Origin: Nocardia speluncae NBRC 108251
GTDB taxonomy: Bacteria; Actinomycetota; Actinomycetes; Mycobacteriales; Mycobacteriaceae
Direction: 5' to 3'
DNA: 64,000 nucleotides
NCBI RefSeq assembly: GCF_001613245.1
Contig: NZ_BDBZ01000035.1
Location: forward strand, 1 to 64,000
The notes under the pieces were generated by a model, which ran no database searches, had not been told where the DNA came from, and saw only the letters and a list, made by a program, of their open reading frames with translations. Positions 63,083-64,000 of the stretch are shown in pieces. The position numbers and the translations under genes were made by a program. Position 1 is the first letter of the stretch. Each line of letters opens with the position of its first letter.

Positions 63083-64000
63083 GAACCGTAGCCCCACCGC
63101 TCCAGAGCGTCGGCGACCTTCTCGATACCGTCGACCGTCCGGATCGACGGATTCAGATCCGCACCGTTGACGACGATATAACGCTTGTTCCGGACGGCGT
63201 CCAGTCGCGCGGTGACCGGGTTCGATTCCAGGAACGAGATCTTGCTGTCGAGGGCGTCGCCGGCCAGGCTGCGCCGGCTCAGGTCGGCCAGGACGAGGGC
63301 GGTCGGGTTGCGGTCGAGGATGGTTTCCCAGCTCACCTGCGGCCACTCGTTGGTGGTGTCGTCGAAAATATTCTTCGCGCCGACAGCATCGGTGATGATG
63401 CCGGACGATCCGCAGCATCCCGCCATATAGGGCGTGGAGGTATCGGCGAACCAGTACGCGAGCGATACGTCCTGGGCGGCGATCCGGCCGACCGCGGCGT
63501 CGTGGCGGCCGCGTAATTCGGTGACCAGCTGCTCACCGCGGTCCCGGATATCGAAGATCGCTGCCAGATCGCGGACCTCCTTGTACACCGAATCCATGGT
63601 CAAGGGTTCGGTGCGGGCGCCGTCGGCATTGACACTGGCATCGGTTTTGCCGTCGCAGTCGGTCGGCGACTGGTAGGACGGCACGCCCAGCTGCGCGAAC
63701 TGGTCCCGGTCGGCCACTCCGCCGGGGCCGAGCGTGCCGCCGAAGGAGGCGGCGACGAAATCCGGTTCGGTATCCAGCACCACCTCGAACGAGGGGGCGT
63801 TATCGGCCAGCCGGGGGACCTTCGCGTTTGCGGCGGCCAGATTCTCGCGCACCGGATCGGTCCAGGTAGCAGTGCCCACCATTCGGTCGGCCAGGCCGAG
63901 CGAGAGCATGATTTCCGCCGACCCTTGATTCAGGGCGACGGCACGCTGCGGAGGAGTATCCACCGTCACCTCGACACCGCAGTTGCTGATCTTCATCGGG
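63079..64000 (-). CDS. Ferric-siderophore ABC transporter substrate-binding protein (5' end outside window)
   Basis: A periplasmic-binding-type protein in the FepB class. About 306 residues are present; the first visible residues (ISNCGVEVTVDTPPQRAVAL) belong to the mature region, and the signal peptide or lipobox lies right of the window. Typical elements are SAEIMLSLGLADRMVG and the C-terminal RYIVVNGADLNPSIRTVDGIE. It shares a GTGA overlap with the downstream permease. The cluster binding protein-permease-ATPase imports an iron chelate. Confidence 0.9.
   Translation of the reverse strand, partial: PMKISNCGVEVTVDTPPQRAVALNQGSAEIMLSLGLADRMVGTATWTDPVRENLAAANAKVPRLADNAPSFEVVLDTEPDFVAASFGGTLGPGGVADRDQFAQLGVPSYQSPTDCDGKTDASVNADGARTEPLTMDSVYKEVRDLAAIFDIRDRGEQLVTELRGRHDAAVGRIAAQDVSLAYWFADTSTPYMAGCCGSSGIITDAVGAKNIFDDTTNEWPQVSWETILDRNPTALVLADLSRRSLAGDALDSKISFLESNPVTARLDAVRNKRYIVVNGADLNPSIRTVDGIEKVADALERWGYGS

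Noticed and set aside
1..64000. CRISPR arrays, prophages or insertion sequences
   Set aside because: No regularly spaced short repeats, transposase, integrase or phage structural proteins were found.

Overview
The window is high-GC actinobacterial chromosome and looks like a Nocardia or a close relative (Mycobacteriales). This rests on a PknG kinase, a MihF-type integration host factor, the tig-clpP1-clpP2-clpX order, a WhiB regulator, an IF2_N-bearing RNase E, and a glpD/TetR/flavoprotein/lipid-kinase block arranged like Mycobacterium tuberculosis Rv2249c-Rv2252. I see no prophage, insertion sequence, integrase, CRISPR array, rRNA or complete tRNA. Most of the window is ordinary core and near-core chromosome.

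Layout. Bases 1-9.3 kb: the 3' part of the large NAD-glutamate dehydrogenase, an SPFH/zinc-ribbon protein, an asparagine-type permease ending in a 21-bp hairpin, pknG, a DUF1707 protein, a WhiB and a MerR regulator. PknG controls glutamate dehydrogenase through GarA in mycobacteria, so this corner reads as nitrogen metabolism. 9.5-16 kb: a RibD_C/DHFR-like reductase, an orphan ATPase-LuxR regulator, a small secreted protein and a phosphoketolase. 16.2-22.5 kb: a protein folding and turnover block (FKBP lipoprotein, trigger factor, ClpP1, ClpP2, ClpX), with a ClgR-type operator in front of clpP1. 22.5-27.2 kb: small enzymes and regulators (AhpD-like, two NTF2-like proteins, mihF, and a TetR gene divergent from an FAD monooxygenase).

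27.6-41 kb: a YdeP-type molybdopterin oxidoreductase coupled to fdhD, an FHA protein, a GNAT enzyme, the glycerol-3-phosphate and lipid-kinase cluster, a P-loop protein, and a lipoprotein/SGNH hydrolase/acyltransferase-3 operon. 41-55.5 kb: housekeeping genes (valS-folC-DUF4233-ndk, rne, rplU-rpmA-obgE-proB) and endonuclease V. 55.5-64 kb: two membrane proteins with a divergent TetR gene, a broken Ro60 (TROVE) gene, and a ferric-siderophore ABC operon that runs off the right edge.

The most interesting spot is 59.7-61.2 kb. A Ro60/TROVE-VWA gene has lost its N-terminal part and carries an in-frame amber codon. Directly upstream of the remnant, on the same strand, lies a tRNA T-arm-like sequence followed by a capped hairpin. 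Bacterial Y RNAs mimic tRNA and are encoded beside Ro60 genes, so this is a plausible Y RNA remnant or gene. Other items worth checking are a dispersed GC palindrome family confined to intergenic DNA, a 60-bp tandem repeat that supplies a gene's stop codon, a 22-bp-stem inverted repeat behind folC, and the gdh/ansP/pknG neighbourhood.
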